Below are positions 38,330 to 47,488 of a DNA stretch of 64,000 nucleotides, one piece after another. The stretch covers positions 62,001 to 126,000 of the forward strand of contig NZ_REGE01000002.1 in assembly GCF_003688935.1 (NCBI RefSeq), in the 5' to 3' direction. The position numbers were made by a program, and so were the translations under genes. Each line of letters begins with the position of its first letter. Positions within the stretch are counted from its first letter, which is position 1. The DNA is from Corynebacterium macginleyi. GTDB taxonomy: Bacteria > Actinomycetota > Actinomycetes > Mycobacteriales > Mycobacteriaceae. A model generated the notes under the pieces. That model saw only the letters and a list, made by a program, of their open reading frames with translations. It was not told the origin of the DNA and did not search any database.

Positions 38330-39721
38330 ATGACTATTAGCGTTACTGACATTTTCACCATCGGTATCGGTCCATCCTCCTCGCACACGGTAGGACCGAT
38401 GCGCGCGGCGAAACAGTTTCTAGATTCCCTCGAGACCCATCCGGCTCGCGTGTCAGCGCAGCTGCGGGGTTCTCTTGCCGCGACGGGACGTGGCCACGCA
38501 TCCGACCGCGCCGTCATCCTAGGACTAGCCGGTTGGGAGCCTCTGACCGTTCCCCTCGATGCCGAGCCCCAAGCCGGCGGCATAATTCCGAGCAAAGGCA
38601 CTATCTCCGGCCCGTCCGGTACCGTCGACTACGACATCACCTTTGATAACGAGCCACTGCCACAACACCCCAATGGCATGATTTTCCAAGCCTGGGACGA
38701 AGACGGCACCATCTTGGCAGAAAACGAACAGTATTTTTCCGTCGGCGGAGGCTTCATTCTCTCGCGCGATGAGCTCGATGCAGAAATGGCCGCCGGCGTT
38801 GCCGCAGCAACCGTTGACGATACTGTGCCTTATGAGTTCACCACAGGCGCAGAGCTGCTCAACCTTTGCGCAACCCACGACAAAGATATCTGGGAAATCG
38901 TCCTGGCCAATGAAGACGTGCTCCACCGGGATGACGGCGGCGCAGATTATGTCCTGCGCCACTTAGACCTCGTATGGGATATCATGCGCGAATGCGTGAC
39001 TGATGGTATTTCCACCACGGGACTACTTCCGGGCGGCCTCGGCGTACCGCGGCGAGCCCCGAAGATGTATGCGCGGCTGCTGGAGCAGAAAGATGACCCA
39101 CACTCTGGCTTTTCTGCCATGGAATGGGTCAATCTCTTCGCCTTAGCAGTTAACGAGCAAAACGCTGCGGGCAGCCGCGTTATTACCGCGCCCACTAACG
39201 GCGCCTGCGGTATTATTCCTGCGGTGCTGCACTACGCACGCGACTTCCACCGTGGATTTTGCCGCGAATCCGCACGCCGCTACCTGCTTACCGCCGGCGC
39301 AATCGGCATGATCATCAAGCAGAACGCTTCCATCTCCGGCGCCGAAGTCGGATGCCAGGGAGAAGTCGGCTCCGCATCGTCCATGTCCGCTGCTGGAATG
39401 GCGGCACTCCTTGGCGCCACCCCGGCCCAGGTGGAAAATGCTGCAGAGATTGCCCTCGAACACAACCTCGGCCTCACCTGTGATCCAGTCGGTGGTCTGG
39501 TACAAATCCCCTGTATTGAGCGCAATGCCATTGGCGCAGTAAAATCCATTAATGCCGCCCGCATGGCAATGATGGGTGAAGGCACCCACCACGTCACTTT
39601 GGATAACGCCGTACAAACCATGGCAGATACCGGCCGGGATATGCACTCCAAATACAAGGAAACTTCCCTCGGTGGCTTGGCCAAAACGATGGGCTTTAGC
39701 GTTTCCCAGGTGGAGTGCTAA
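38330..39721 (+). CDS. sdaA: L-serine dehydratase, single-chain iron-sulfur type
   Basis: 463-residue enzyme turning L-serine into pyruvate and ammonia. N-terminal beta domain (FTIGIGPSSSHTVGPMRAAK) and C-terminal alpha domain with cluster/active-site segments TAPTNGACGIIPAVLHYA, SGAEVGCQGEVGSASSMSAA, LTCDPVGGLVQIPCIERNA. Cysteines for the [4Fe-4S] cluster are in place. GAAAGG lies about 20 bp before ATG 38330. The 168 bp before it holds no gene; a TAGAAT at 38227-38232 may be its -10. Confidence 0.93.
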   Translation: MTISVTDIFTIGIGPSSSHTVGPMRAAKQFLDSLETHPARVSAQLRGSLAATGRGHASDRAVILGLAGWEPLTVPLDAEPQAGGIIPSKGTISGPSGTVDYDITFDNEPLPQHPNGMIFQAWDEDGTILAENEQYFSVGGGFILSRDELDAEMAAGVAAATVDDTVPYEFTTGAELLNLCATHDKDIWEIVLANEDVLHRDDGGADYVLRHLDLVWDIMRECVTDGISTTGLLPGGLGVPRRAPKMYARLLEQKDDPHSGFSAMEWVNLFALAVNEQNAAGSRVITAPTNGACGIIPAVLHYARDFHRGFCRESARRYLLTAGAIGMIIKQNASISGAEVGCQGEVGSASSMSAAGMAALLGATPAQVENAAEIALEHNLGLTCDPVGGLVQIPCIERNAIGAVKSINAARMAMMGEGTHHVTLDNAVQTMADTGRDMHSKYKETSLGGLAKTMGFSVSQVEC

Positions 39722-39741
39722 GCGGCTGACAGCGCATAAGA

Positions 39742-39774
39742 GGCACCGAAACTGCGTCGGTGCCCTTTATTTAT
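39742..39774. terminator. Terminator between sdaA and hisS
   Basis: GGCACCGA-7 nt-TCGGTGCC stem followed by CTTTATTTAT. It faces sdaA and may also stop the converging hisS transcript. Confidence 0.7.
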
Positions 39775-39782
39775 CCCCGTGT

Positions 39783-41066
39783 TTAGCCTTCTAGATCCCG
39801 CTTTAGAGTGGCCGTCAGCTGTGATAACTCTACGTCGCGCTGCTCGTGCGCAGCCAAGTCCTTCACGGCAATGGTGCCATCTTCTAATTCTTGGTCTCCC
39901 AATACCAAAGCAAAGCGCGCCCCGGCGCGATCCGCGCCCTTCATTGCGCCCTTAAGACCGCGATCACCAAAAGACATGTCCGCAGCAATTCCTGCCTTGC
40001 GCAATTCATTAATGATCCCTGTCATGCGGCGCTTGGCTGCAGCGCCCAAGGCAATGCCGTAAACATCCACGCGGGAATTACTGCCTTCCAAGGTGATTCC
40101 CTCCGCTTCGAGGGCGAGAACGGCGCGATCCACGCCCAGGCCATAGCCGATGCCCGAGAGATCTTGGCCGCCGAGCTGCGCCATTAACCCGTCGTAGCGA
40201 CCACCGCCGCCAATGCCAGATTGTGCACCCAGGCCATCGTGAACGAATTCAAAGCAGGTCTTGGTGTAGTAGTCCAAGCCGCGCACCATACGGGGATTGA
40301 TTTGGTACGCAACGCCCATATCCTCCAGCATGCCGGTCACGGTCTCAAAGTGCTCGCGGCACCCGGCATCGAGATAGTCGAGCATCAATGGGGCATCAAC
40401 AAGCTGCTCTTGCATTTCCGGGCGCTTATCATCCAAGACACGCAAAGGATTAATCTCGGCGCGACGGCGGGTTTCCTCATCAAGGTCCAGCTTGAACAGG
40501 AATTCCTGCAGCTTTTCGCGATAGGCGGGCCGGCAATTCCGGTCGCCCAAACTGGTCAATTCCAAGCGGAACCCGCTCAGCCCCAAGGCCCGATAAGAGC
40601 GATCCGCCATGGCAATGACCTCAGCATCCAGTGCTGGATCGTCGATGCCAATAGCTTCCACACCGACCTGCTGCAGCTGGCGATAGCGCCCGGCCTGTGG
40701 GCGCTCATAGCGGAAGAATGGACCGAAATAGTTGAGTTTTACCGGAAGCTGTCCGCGGTGCAAATTGTGTTGAATCACCGAGCGCATCACACCCGCGGTG
40801 CCCTCCGGACGCAAGGTCACAGAACGATCGCCGCGATCTGCGAAAGTGTACATCTCCTTGGACACCACGTCGGTAGATTCGCCCACACCGCGGGCAAAGA
40901 GCGCGGTATCTTCAAAAACGGGCAATTCAATGTGCTGAAAGCCGGAAAGATGCGCCTGCTCCACCATGGTCTGGCGGACCTTATAGAAAATCACAGACTC
41001 TGGTGGGTAATAATCTGGCACACCTTTCGGTGCGGCCAGTGCCTCGAACCGCTGCTCCTTACTCAT
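39783..41066 (-). CDS. hisS: Histidyl-tRNA synthetase
   Basis: 427-residue class IIa synthetase. Motif 1/2 parts [19 protein letters not shown] and [20 protein letters not shown], histidine-A motif [38 protein letters not shown], and a C-terminal anticodon domain. ATG 41066 ([10 protein letters not shown]) lies 5 bp after the MBL gene stop and is preferred over GTG 41072. Confidence 0.95.
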   Translation of the reverse strand: MSKEQRFEALAAPKGVPDYYPPESVIFYKVRQTMVEQAHLSGFQHIELPVFEDTALFARGVGESTDVVSKEMYTFADRGDRSVTLRPEGTAGVMRSVIQHNLHRGQLPVKLNYFGPFFRYERPQAGRYRQLQQVGVEAIGIDDPALDAEVIAMADRSYRALGLSGFRLELTSLGDRNCRPAYREKLQEFLFKLDLDEETRRRAEINPLRVLDDKRPEMQEQLVDAPLMLDYLDAGCREHFETVTGMLEDMGVAYQINPRMVRGLDYYTKTCFEFVHDGLGAQSGIGGGGRYDGLMAQLGGQDLSGIGYGLGVDRAVLALEAEGITLEGSNSRVDVYGIALGAAAKRRMTGIINELRKAGIAADMSFGDRGLKGAMKGADRAGARFALVLGDQELEDGTIAVKDLAAHEQRDVELSQLTATLKRDLEG

Positions 41067-41071
41067 AGTCA

Positions 41072-41707
41072 CTAGACTACCCCATGGGATTTTCGCAGGA
41101 ATGGGTTGGTCGCTCGTTCGTGACGCATGGTCGAGGTGGGGCCGTGGCCGGGAAGAATGTCCAGTTTATCGTCTAAATCCCACACCGGTCCCGCCAATGA
41201 ATCCGCCATGGCTTGCGGATCAGAATCCGGAAGATCAACGCGCCCCATTCCCCCAGCAAAAAGGACGTCCCCGGTGAAGGCAAGAGTATCCGAAATAATC
41301 AGCACGCATCCCGGCGAATGGCCAGGCGCATGCTGGATAGCAAACGAATGGCCGATAAGCTCCAGCTCCTGCCCACCCTCAAGTTCGCGAAGATCAGCAA
41401 TGGGCACCATGCTAGAAGCGTGAAATAGCTCCTGGGCCTGGGGGGAGACGCCCTGCCCGGAATCTAACATAAACCTATCTGCGGGATGAATATAGACGGC
41501 AATATCGAGCTCTCGCGCCAAGTCCCCCGCCTCGCGGGTGTGGTCGATGTGCCCGTGCGTAAGCACAATGGCTTCATAGTCATAGTCATGCGCTAGCACC
41601 TGTGCCATCGAATCCATGCCCGGATCCACAATGAAGGCACGTTTTTCCTCCGCCGCGATATAGGTATTCGTGCGAAAAGGACCCGCAGTAAATCGTAAAA
41701 TTTCCAT
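41072..41707 (-). CDS. MBL-fold metallo-hydrolase, glyoxalase II-like
   Basis: 211-residue metallo-beta-lactamase-fold hydrolase. Metal ligands [15 protein letters not shown] (HxHxDH), then [33 protein letters not shown] and [10 protein letters not shown]. Such genes stand next to hisS in many actinobacteria; the substrate is not fixed (thioesters such as S-lactoyl thiols are possible). Forms an operon with hisS. Confidence 0.85.
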   Translation of the reverse strand: MEILRFTAGPFRTNTYIAAEEKRAFIVDPGMDSMAQVLAHDYDYEAIVLTHGHIDHTREAGDLARELDIAVYIHPADRFMLDSGQGVSPQAQELFHASSMVPIADLRELEGGQELELIGHSFAIQHAPGHSPGCVLIISDTLAFTGDVLFAGGMGRVDLPDSDPQAMADSLAGPVWDLDDKLDILPGHGPTSTMRHERATNPFLRKSHGVV

Positions 41708-41784
41708 GAGTTAAGTCTAACGAGAGCCACTCCTCAAGCACTCTCTAACGCAGCGGTCACTGGGTTTAGGGACCACGCAAGCAC

Positions 41785-41850
41785 ACAAAAGAACCCAGCC
41801 TGTGCGCCCGCATCCTCGGTGGGATGTAGGAAAGACTGGGTGGTGGATTT
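41785..41850 (-). terminator. Likely terminator after tpx
   Basis: On the minus strand ACCCAG and CTGGGT arms enclose an inner CATCC/GGATG stem and are followed by TTCTTTT. It lies just beyond the tpx stop. Confidence 0.45.
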
Positions 41851-41872
41851 ATAAACCTGCTAGCTTAAAGCT

Positions 41873-42370
41873 TTACTGCAGAGCGGCAAGAACCTTGTCG
41901 TAGTCGGGCTCAGTGGTTACCTCCGGCACCAACTCGTTGTAGATGACCTTGTGGTCAGCGTCGGTGACTACAACGGAGCGTGCCAACAAGCCCTTGAGCG
42001 GGGAGCCCTGCAGGGTCACGCCAAACTTCTCTCCAAAATCGGAACGGAAATCAGACGCGGTTTCCACATTTGCGATACTCTCTGCGGCGCAGAAACGATC
42101 CAGCGCGAAGGGCAGGTCACGGGAGACAGACAAGACAACAGTGTTGTCTAAACCTGCGGCCTTTTCATTAAAAGTACGCAGTTGCTGCTGGCACACACCC
42201 GTATCGATGGAGGGGAAAATGGATATAACGAGGCGTTTGCCCTCGAAATCCTTATTGGTAACCTCAGAAAGATCAGTGCCAACGAGGGTGAACTCGGGGA
42301 TGGACTCCCCTACTGCAGGAAGTTCACCGGCGGTTTGGGTAGGTTCGTCAGAAAATTTAACTTCAGCCAT
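41873..42370 (-). CDS. tpx: Thiol peroxidase
   Basis: 165-residue atypical 2-Cys peroxiredoxin reducing hydroperoxides with thioredoxin. Peroxidatic Cys in [18 protein letters not shown] (about residue 60) and resolving Cys in [14 protein letters not shown] (about 93) are both present. Single gene, divergent from the cyclophilin gene; 155 bp lie between, presumably with both promoters. Confidence 0.94.
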   Translation of the reverse strand: MAEVKFSDEPTQTAGELPAVGESIPEFTLVGTDLSEVTNKDFEGKRLVISIFPSIDTGVCQQQLRTFNEKAAGLDNTVVLSVSRDLPFALDRFCAAESIANVETASDFRSDFGEKFGVTLQGSPLKGLLARSVVVTDADHKVIYNELVPEVTTEPDYDKVLAALQ

Positions 42371-42525
42371 GGCCCCGAGAATACTGATACTCGCACTTCC
42401 CCGCTATATCTCACCACTCAATACCTGAGCCACTCCCGAGCCAACTCCGCTCCTTGGACGCAAAGCCGCTAAAATCGTCCTAGTTGAGATACATCCCCGA
42501 TGATCGCTAGAAAGGTTGTCCCACG

Positions 42526-43410
42526 GTGCCAAACAATAAAAAGCGTGGAGAAGACGCGCTACATAAGCTCGACCGTGAGCTAAAGTCCCGTGACCGTAAA
42601 CAAAAGATTCGTCCGTTTGGTGTCGCCGTAGCCTCGCTCGTCGTCATCCTCGGCATCGCCGGAGGAATCTACTTCCTTTCCACCCGCGAGGGCTCTGAGG
42701 GCGACATCCAGGCGGAAGCTACCTCGGAAGCACAGAGCACACAAGAAGCCCCCAAGGCAAAACCCTTGAGCGGCAAGCGCGCGGAAGCTCTACCAGCCAC
42801 CGTCCAGTGCGATTATGAGGACAATAAGAAGGATGGCCACGGTGCTAAGAAGCCCGACGGCAAGGATATCTCCACCAAGGGCACCGTCACCGTATCCTTC
42901 GATACCACCCAGGGCCCGATCGAGATGGACCTGGACCGCGCCGCTGCTCCTTGTACCTCCCACGCCATTTCGAAACTGGCTGAGTCCGGCTTCTATGATG
43001 ACACCATCTGCCACCGCATGACCTCAGGCACGTTAAATGTGCTCCAGTGTGGCGACCCTACTGGTTCCGGATCGGGCGGCCCGGGATTTAGCTTTGCTGA
43101 TGAATACCCCACCGACGAAACTGATGCCAAGGACGCACAGAAACCGGTTGTCTACCCCCGCGGTACCGTGGCTATGGCCAATAGTGGTCCGGATACCAAC
43201 GGTTCCCAGTTCTTCCTCAACTACGATGACTCGGAGCTCGCCCCTAACTACACCTACTTCGGCACCATCTCCGAAGAAGGGATGAAGACCTTGGACAAGA
43301 TTGCTGAGGCCGGGGTTGATACCAGTGACCAAGGTGGCAATTCAGGCGACCAGAAGGATGGCAAGCCTGCAAAAGAGGTAAAAATTAAAAAGGCTACAGT
43401 AAAGGCTTAG
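42526..43410 (+). CDS. Membrane-anchored cyclophilin-type peptidyl-prolyl isomerase
   Basis: 294-residue protein. A basic cytoplasmic N-terminus (about 1-25) precedes one membrane helix (VAVASLVVILGIAGGIYFLS), then a low-complexity linker, then a cyclophilin domain (about 120-285) with TICHRMTSGTLNVLQCGDPT and MANSGPDTNGSQFFLNYDDS. The conserved Arg in CHRM and the Gln-Phe-Phe motif are kept, so isomerase activity outside the membrane is likely. GTG 42526 follows AGAAAGG. Single gene, followed by a strong terminator. Confidence 0.9.
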   Translation: MPNNKKRGEDALHKLDRELKSRDRKQKIRPFGVAVASLVVILGIAGGIYFLSTREGSEGDIQAEATSEAQSTQEAPKAKPLSGKRAEALPATVQCDYEDNKKDGHGAKKPDGKDISTKGTVTVSFDTTQGPIEMDLDRAAAPCTSHAISKLAESGFYDDTICHRMTSGTLNVLQCGDPTGSGSGGPGFSFADEYPTDETDAKDAQKPVVYPRGTVAMANSGPDTNGSQFFLNYDDSELAPNYTYFGTISEEGMKTLDKIAEAGVDTSDQGGNSGDQKDGKPAKEVKIKKATVKA

Positions 43411-43411
43411 T

Positions 43412-43439
43412 CTGTGGCATCGGCGCTTGCCGATGCCAC
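43412..43439 (+). terminator. Terminator hairpin after the cyclophilin gene
   Basis: TGTGGCATCGGC-gctt-GCCGATGCCACA: a 12-bp perfect stem with a four-base loop, directly after the stop. No long T-run follows (ttacgtt). Confidence 0.65.
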
Positions 43440-43776
43440 ATTACGTTGTTAGCAGTTCCGCTCCAAGTAGCCCAGAATTCGTGACTCTGCCCCTGTGCAG
43501 GGGACAGGTTATGTTTGTCTGCGTTCCTTTTTGCTTTTCTTTTAAGGAGCAGTGGAACTAGTCGCTGGCTTCGGTATGGCTTATTTTCGTCCCTGTCTGA
43601 CACCGATCCGGGGGTGATGCCGCCGAAGGCAGTGACATACTCCAAACTGCTAATAGGAACCTGACCCACATCACGTGTGTGAGGTCTCAAAGTAATGTGG
43701 ATGCCAGCGTGAAGTATGTCCGACCACCAGCGATGAAAGAAGTCTCATACTCATTCAACTCGCTAGGAGGCCTGGC
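43440..43776. other. Non-coding stretch before the IS110 transposase remnant
   Basis: About 340 bp without a supported gene. A minus-strand open frame covers part of it but has no ribosome site or recognised domain. The last 150-200 bp probably form the left end of the IS110 element; in this family the non-coding end next to the transposase specifies the bridge RNA, so this may be its relic. Not verified. Confidence 0.35.
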
Positions 43777-44696
43777 ATGACCTACTTCTATGTCATCGGC
43801 ATGGACGTAGGCAAATACTTTCACCACGCTTGCGTCTTAGACATCGACGGCACCCAGGTGCTATCAAAACGCATCAACTAAAACGAAGAATCCCTGCGCA
43901 CACTCTTTTCAACGTTCAGCGCAAACGACCACAAGGTCCTTGTCGTCGTAGACCAGCCAAATAACATCGGACGACTAACTGTCGCGGTTGCCCAAGATAT
44001 CGGAATCGACGTGCGCTATCTTCCCGGCTTGGCAATGCGTCAGCTCTCACGCATCCACGCTGGCAATGCCAAAACTGATATCCGGGATGCATATATCATC
44101 GCCCACGCTGCAAAGAATCTTCCGGAATCCCTCCGCAGTGTCGACCGCGTCGAAGAAGCCTTCCTCCAATTGAAAGTCCTCAACGGCGTCGACGACATTC
44201 CACACGCACACAAATCCTGCTATCCATGCCAGGAATCGGCCCGAAAACAGCAGCACAAATCCTCATGACCGTCGGGGATATGTCTGACTTTCCAACACCT
44301 GGACACTTGACCCCATATGCTGGGCTATCGCCTCGGACACACCAGTCAGGCACTTCAATAATGTCGAACTCGCTGAATAGAGCCGGCAACAAAAAATTAA
44401 AGAACGCCCCATGGCAATCATCTTTTGCATCCATCAGATTCCACGAGCGTTCACGGCAATTCTTCGAACGAAAGCGCAATGAAGGCAAGCGACACAACGC
44501 CGCAGTCGTAGCACTTGCCCGCAGACGAATCAACGTCCTCTACGCCATGATGCGCAACCACGAGTATTACCGCGACCCAGCCCCAGCAAAGGAAGCCGCA
44601 ACAGCCGAACCCCTAACAACGAAACAAGCCGACTGGGCAAAATCCCAGTCGGCTACCAGTTATGCGCAAAAAACACACCTAAAAATCACGAGTTAG
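43777..44696 (+). mobile_element. IS110-family element remnant (extent approximate)
   Basis: One decayed transposase gene fills the recognisable part; the element ends could not be set because IS110 elements lack clear terminal inverted repeats. It lies directly upstream of sodA. Confidence 0.65.
43777..44696 (+). pseudogene. IS110-family DEDD transposase, broken
   Basis: The N-terminal RuvC-like part reads MTYFYVIGMDVGKYFHHACV, then after an in-frame TAA at 43879-43881 VLVVVDQPNNIGRLTVAVAQ, LPGLAMRQLSRIHAGNAKTD and IRDAYIIAHAA. The C-terminal part in another frame reads MPGIGPKTAAQILMTVGDMS, LTPYAGLSPRTHQSGTSIMS and RRINVLYAMMRNHEYY up to the stop at 44696. The middle (about 100 residues in normal members) is missing. 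The DEDD acidic residues of the first half and the catalytic Ser region (SGTSI) are still recognisable. Non-functional in its present form. Confidence 0.82.
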
Positions 44697-44727
44697 GGAT
44701 CCGCCCCCGTCCATCCCACCCGCGAGT

Positions 44728-44758
44728 TTGACAAACTATATAGGAACACCCCCTAATA
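44728..44758 (+). promoter_or_regulatory. Possible sodA promoter
   Basis: TTGACA at 44728-44733 and a TAATAG near 44753 are about 17-19 bp apart, in the gap between the IS110 remnant and sodA. The -10 is weak. Confidence 0.35.
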
Positions 44759-44853
44759 GTTTAATTATTCACATGGTTGAAAGGTAACCTTCCCCTAAAG
44801 CCGATGTCGGCAAATGGAACTACCGTGGGCTTGCTACCCTTACCTGTGACGCT

Positions 44854-45411
44854 TTGGAGCCACACATCTCCGGCGAAATCATGGAGCTGCACCACTCCAA
44901 GCACCACAACACTTACGTGCAGGGTGCTAACGCAGCTTTGGACGCTCTGGAAGAAGAGTGCAACGGCGAAGCCAACCCAGACCGCATCCGTGCGCTGTCC
45001 AAGAACTTGGCTTTCAACCTAGGTGGCCACACCAACCACTCCATCTTCTGGAAGAACCTGAGCCCTAACGGTGGCGGCGAGCCAACCGGTGAGCTAGCGA
45101 AGGCTATCGACCGCGACTTCGGTTCCTTCGAGAAGTTCAAGGCGCACTTCTCCGCAGCAGCACTCGGCCTGCATGGTTCCGGCTGGGCCGTCCTGGGTTA
45201 CGACCACATTGCTGGCCGCCTGCTCGTTGAGCAGCTGACCGACCAGCAGGGCAACACCTTCGTGAACTTCACTCCACTGCTGATGCTGGATATGTGGGAG
45301 CACGCTTACTACCTGCAATACAAGAACGTCAAGCCTGATTACGTCAAGGCCGTCTGGAACGTCTTCAACTGGGACGACGTTGCAGAGCGTTTCGCAGCAG
45401 CGAAAAAGTAA
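44854..45411 (+). CDS. sodA: Superoxide dismutase (Mn/Fe), 5' end damaged
   Basis: From 44854 the frame gives 185 residues of a normal Mn/Fe superoxide dismutase: [20 protein letters not shown] (first metal His), [20 protein letters not shown] (second His), [20 protein letters not shown] and [20 protein letters not shown] (Asp and His ligands). The usual first 15 or so residues (M-x-x-Y-E-L-P-x-L-x-Y-x-Y-D-A) are not readable in frame. The only in-frame start is TTG 44854; ATG 44804 is in another frame. Bases between them still look like a decayed or miscalled version of the normal start (GAACTACC...GACGCT). Truncated protein may not fold properly. Confidence 0.85.
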   Translation: MEPHISGEIMELHHSKHHNTYVQGANAALDALEEECNGEANPDRIRALSKNLAFNLGGHTNHSIFWKNLSPNGGGEPTGELAKAIDRDFGSFEKFKAHFSAAALGLHGSGWAVLGYDHIAGRLLVEQLTDQQGNTFVNFTPLLMLDMWEHAYYLQYKNVKPDYVKAVWNVFNWDDVAERFAAAKK

Positions 45412-45446
45412 ACCTTCCACCGCACCATCATCGCTGCGGCTTATAT

Positions 45447-45500
45447 GAACGCCGTGCCCGCGCACTTTACGTGCCGGACACGGCGTTCTTCATGGCGTTT
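45447..45500 (+). terminator. Terminator after sodA
   Basis: GAACGCCGTGCCCG and GCCGGACACGGCGTTC pair imperfectly (10-bp outer stem) and are followed by TTCATGGCGTTTTT. Confidence 0.6.
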
Positions 45501-45525
45501 TTATCTCGCGGGGCACCGTTTTGGC

Positions 45526-45933
45526 TTAGCGAGTTCTCCCGGAAACCATAAGAAGAATAAATCCCAGCCAAAGTAATCCGGTGGCTGCAGTTATTACCCA
45601 TAAAAGCTCACTAAACAGCGGTTCCCAAAAACCACCGACAAGAAACAGCTGAGCGATAACGGCAGCAACTGCAATAACAATTCCGGCGGTAATTATCCAC
45701 GCGCCGATTTTTCCTATCGTGGATGTAGAATACCGCGCTCGCCTATGACTCCAGAGCGAAATATTTATCCCGATAAGCACAACCGCGAAAGCTGTAGCCA
45801 GAAGAAATAATGCGCCAACAAGAAACGGGAAGCCGCCATTCGAGACAGCAATAATACTAATAAATACATAGAGCGCGAGGGCCACGAGGACCGAAAAAAT
45901 TGTGATACTTTCCAGGGGTTTCAGCATGTTCAT
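45526..45933 (-). CDS. Small four-helix membrane protein of unknown function
   Basis: 135 residues with four hydrophobic segments (about 10-32, 36-58, 72-95, 105-130). No family recognised. GGGAG stands before the start ATG-AAC-ATG at 45933. The composition and clear helix pattern argue for a real gene. It lies in a region disturbed by insertion elements. Confidence 0.6.
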   Translation of the reverse strand: MNMLKPLESITIFSVLVALALYVFISIIAVSNGGFPFLVGALFLLATAFAVVLIGINISLWSHRRARYSTSTIGKIGAWIITAGIVIAVAAVIAQLFLVGGFWEPLFSELLWVITAATGLLWLGFILLMVSGRTR

Positions 45934-45941
45934 TACACTCC

Positions 45942-46124
45942 CTAATTGTTGAGCCCGCGCCCTTTGTAAAATCTCGATCCGGCTGCACGAACGCCGCGAT
46001 AATAAGCGTCAGCCACTCCTTTACCGGCCCCTGATCGAACTCCCGATCCATACGCCCGGACAAATTCAGCTATCAGCCCCGCACGAAGTCGTTTATCACA
46101 GTGGATACGGTTTATCCTACTCAA
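45942..46124 (-). CDS. Hypothetical small basic protein upstream of the membrane protein
   Basis: Up to 60 residues, ending VADAYYRGVRAAGSRFYKGR plus GLNN. The nominal start is TTG 46124; no good ribosome site is seen. It is 8 bp from the membrane-protein gene, so it could be cotranscribed. Could be a real small protein or the tail of a lost gene. Confidence 0.3.
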   Translation of the reverse strand: MSRINRIHCDKRLRAGLIAEFVRAYGSGVRSGAGKGVADAYYRGVRAAGSRFYKGRGLNN

Positions 46125-46246
46125 AGGAGCATAACAATTACCATGCTGGTCACAAATTGGTTTAAAATTGGCACTTCCCCACTGATCTGGCGTAAACGAG
46201 CGGTTGCGTCCACTAGTGTGGTGTATCTGTTAGCCGGGTGAAGCCT

Positions 46247-46508
46247 CGTGCCGGTAACAACGATTCAAGCCAAGCATAAGTCCACGCTTCCTGACCTAGT
46301 AAAACGCATGTTTGATACCGGTGAGCTTAACAGGGTGTGGATGTCAGATATTTATCTGTCTGCGCACCGGTGAAGGCTGGTTATACATATGTGTGGTTCG
46401 CGGCGACCATTCCCGCAGGGTGCTGGGCTGGACTATGGATAGCGTCCAAGATACATACCTGGTCGAACGAGCACTTCGGATGGCGCACACACTTCCGCGG
46501 TGACGGAG
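46247..46508 (+). pseudogene. IS3-family OrfB fragment related to IS-A
   Basis: Plus-strand pieces VKRMFDTGELNRVWMSDIYL, then in another frame EGWLYICVVRGDHSRRVLGW, MDSVQDTYLVERALRMAHT. The DNA matches the fragment at 14.6-15.06 kb through the TATGGATAGCG...CGCGGTGAC part. It is frameshifted, lacks both ends of the gene and stops abruptly at about 46508 where GAGCCCGACCCCCGAAAAG, similar to the IS-B end, follows. Confidence 0.65.
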
Positions 46509-46671
46509 GAGCCCGACCCCCGAAAAGACCTCTCAGGAGAAGGCTAAGGAAGTCCAGGCATGGATTGGCGTCTTCACCGCTGCAGTCGGCGCATTGGGCA
46601 CTCTCTTCGCTTTCGCTAACAAGTACCTCGACATCGAAGGCTTCCTGAAGAACTTCCAGCTTCCTTTCTAA
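46509..46671 (+). pseudogene. C-terminal tail of a small membrane-associated protein cut by an IS end
   Basis: In frame to the TAA at 46669: KTSQEKAKEVQAWIGVFTAA, VGALGTLFAFANKYLDIEGF, LKNFQLPF. About 48 residues, one hydrophobic helix and an amphipathic end. No start codon upstream in frame (TGA precedes). The IS remnant joins directly, so the 5' part was probably lost. The size and style recall small corynebacterial cell-envelope proteins, but no family is claimed. A good terminator follows, which suggests an originally well-expressed gene. Confidence 0.5.
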
Positions 46672-46697
46672 GCTTTAACGCTTCTTAAGCGCTTTTA

Positions 46698-46725
46698 ACC
46701 GCTGTGCCCTGAATTTGGGTACAGC
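46698..46725 (+). terminator. Terminator after the small-protein tail
   Basis: AACCGCTGTGCCC-7 nt-GGGTACAGCGGTT: near-perfect 13-bp stem followed by TTCGCATAC. Confidence 0.6.
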
Positions 46726-46806
46726 GGTTTCGCATACTATAGGAAAGCTAGAGTGCTACCCCGACGGATCTGCAGACAGGTCTTGAGGCCGCCTTGCACA
46801 GAACCT

Positions 46807-47379
46807 TTAAGATTCCTTTGCCCGCCTGATGTATCCAGAGCCGACGAGGTCATTGAAAATCTCGGGGTCGATTTCTTGGCCATTCTTAATCACGGAGATG
46901 TGGCCAGTGGGCTCTAAGACCATGACCTGGACGTCTTCCATGCGGCCGAGGCCAGACTTACGCACTGCGGAATATACGTCCGAACGAGTGATGTGGGAAA
47001 CGGTGAGATTATCATCAATCATCTCGCCCTGAAAGACGATGAGTACCGGACGCCGGTCCAGAAACCGCGTCCACTTCACCACCTTGCGGATGGTGCCGAA
47101 TGCGGCCTCTAGGGCCATTAGGGTTGTCAGGCCAATAACGCCCGCCGCCAATGTGGGTGGAACGCCGATAATTACACGGCCTGCAACGGCGCCGAACATA
47201 ATGATGATGATCGCATCAGAGGCCGTCATGGAGGTCAATACGCGGGAGCCAAACAGCTTCACCAAGACCATAAAGGCAAGATAGATGCCTAAGGTCGACA
47301 ACATGACTACAGGAACTCGATGCAACTCGATTCCTAGTTGAAAAGTCGCCTCGCGTAAAAACCGTTCAAAGATATCCAC
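46807..47379 (-). CDS. YetF/DUF421 membrane protein
   Basis: 190-residue protein with two to three N-terminal membrane helices (VVMLSTLGIYLAFMVLVKLF, ASDAIIIIMFGAVAGRVIIG, AAGVIGLTTLMALEAAF) and a cytoplasmic DUF421 domain (RRPVLIVFQGEMIDDNLTVS, SDVYSAVRKSGLGRMEDVQV). Function unknown; related YetF proteins are implicated in envelope or spore properties in Bacillus. GTG 47379 (VDIFERFLREA) is chosen because an upstream GTG at 47409 lies close to the terminator of the preceding gene; neither has a clear ribosome site. Confidence 0.8.
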   Translation of the reverse strand: MDIFERFLREATFQLGIELHRVPVVMLSTLGIYLAFMVLVKLFGSRVLTSMTASDAIIIIMFGAVAGRVIIGVPPTLAAGVIGLTTLMALEAAFGTIRKVVKWTRFLDRRPVLIVFQGEMIDDNLTVSHITRSDVYSAVRKSGLGRMEDVQVMVLEPTGHISVIKNGQEIDPEIFNDLVGSGYIRRAKES

Positions 47380-47424
47380 GGCTTTTGAGATTACTAGGAT
47401 ACAAGACACTGCACAGAAAAATAA

Positions 47425-47460
47425 GCGCTTTTCCCCCTGTAAGCGAGGAAAAGCGCTTTT
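47425..47460 (-). terminator. Terminator after the 5'-nucleotidase gene
   Basis: AAGCGCTTTTCC-12 nt-GGAAAAGCGCTT, a perfect 12-bp stem; the minus-strand RNA then reads ATTTTTCTG. Confidence 0.75.
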
Positions 47461-47488
47461 AGCGTATCCGCAGGATTTGGATTCCTAA

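Noticed and set aside
40221..41075. 284-codon plus-strand frame opposite hisS
   Set aside because: Antisense to hisS, no recognisable domain.
43394..43690. Minus-strand frame of 98 codons over the cyclophilin terminator
   Set aside because: It includes the terminator hairpin, has no ribosome site and shows no domain.
46143..46241. 32-codon plus-strand frame with AAAGGAG upstream
   Set aside because: The ribosome site is 13 bp away, the peptide is not recognisable and it runs into IS-derived sequence; too weak to list as a gene.
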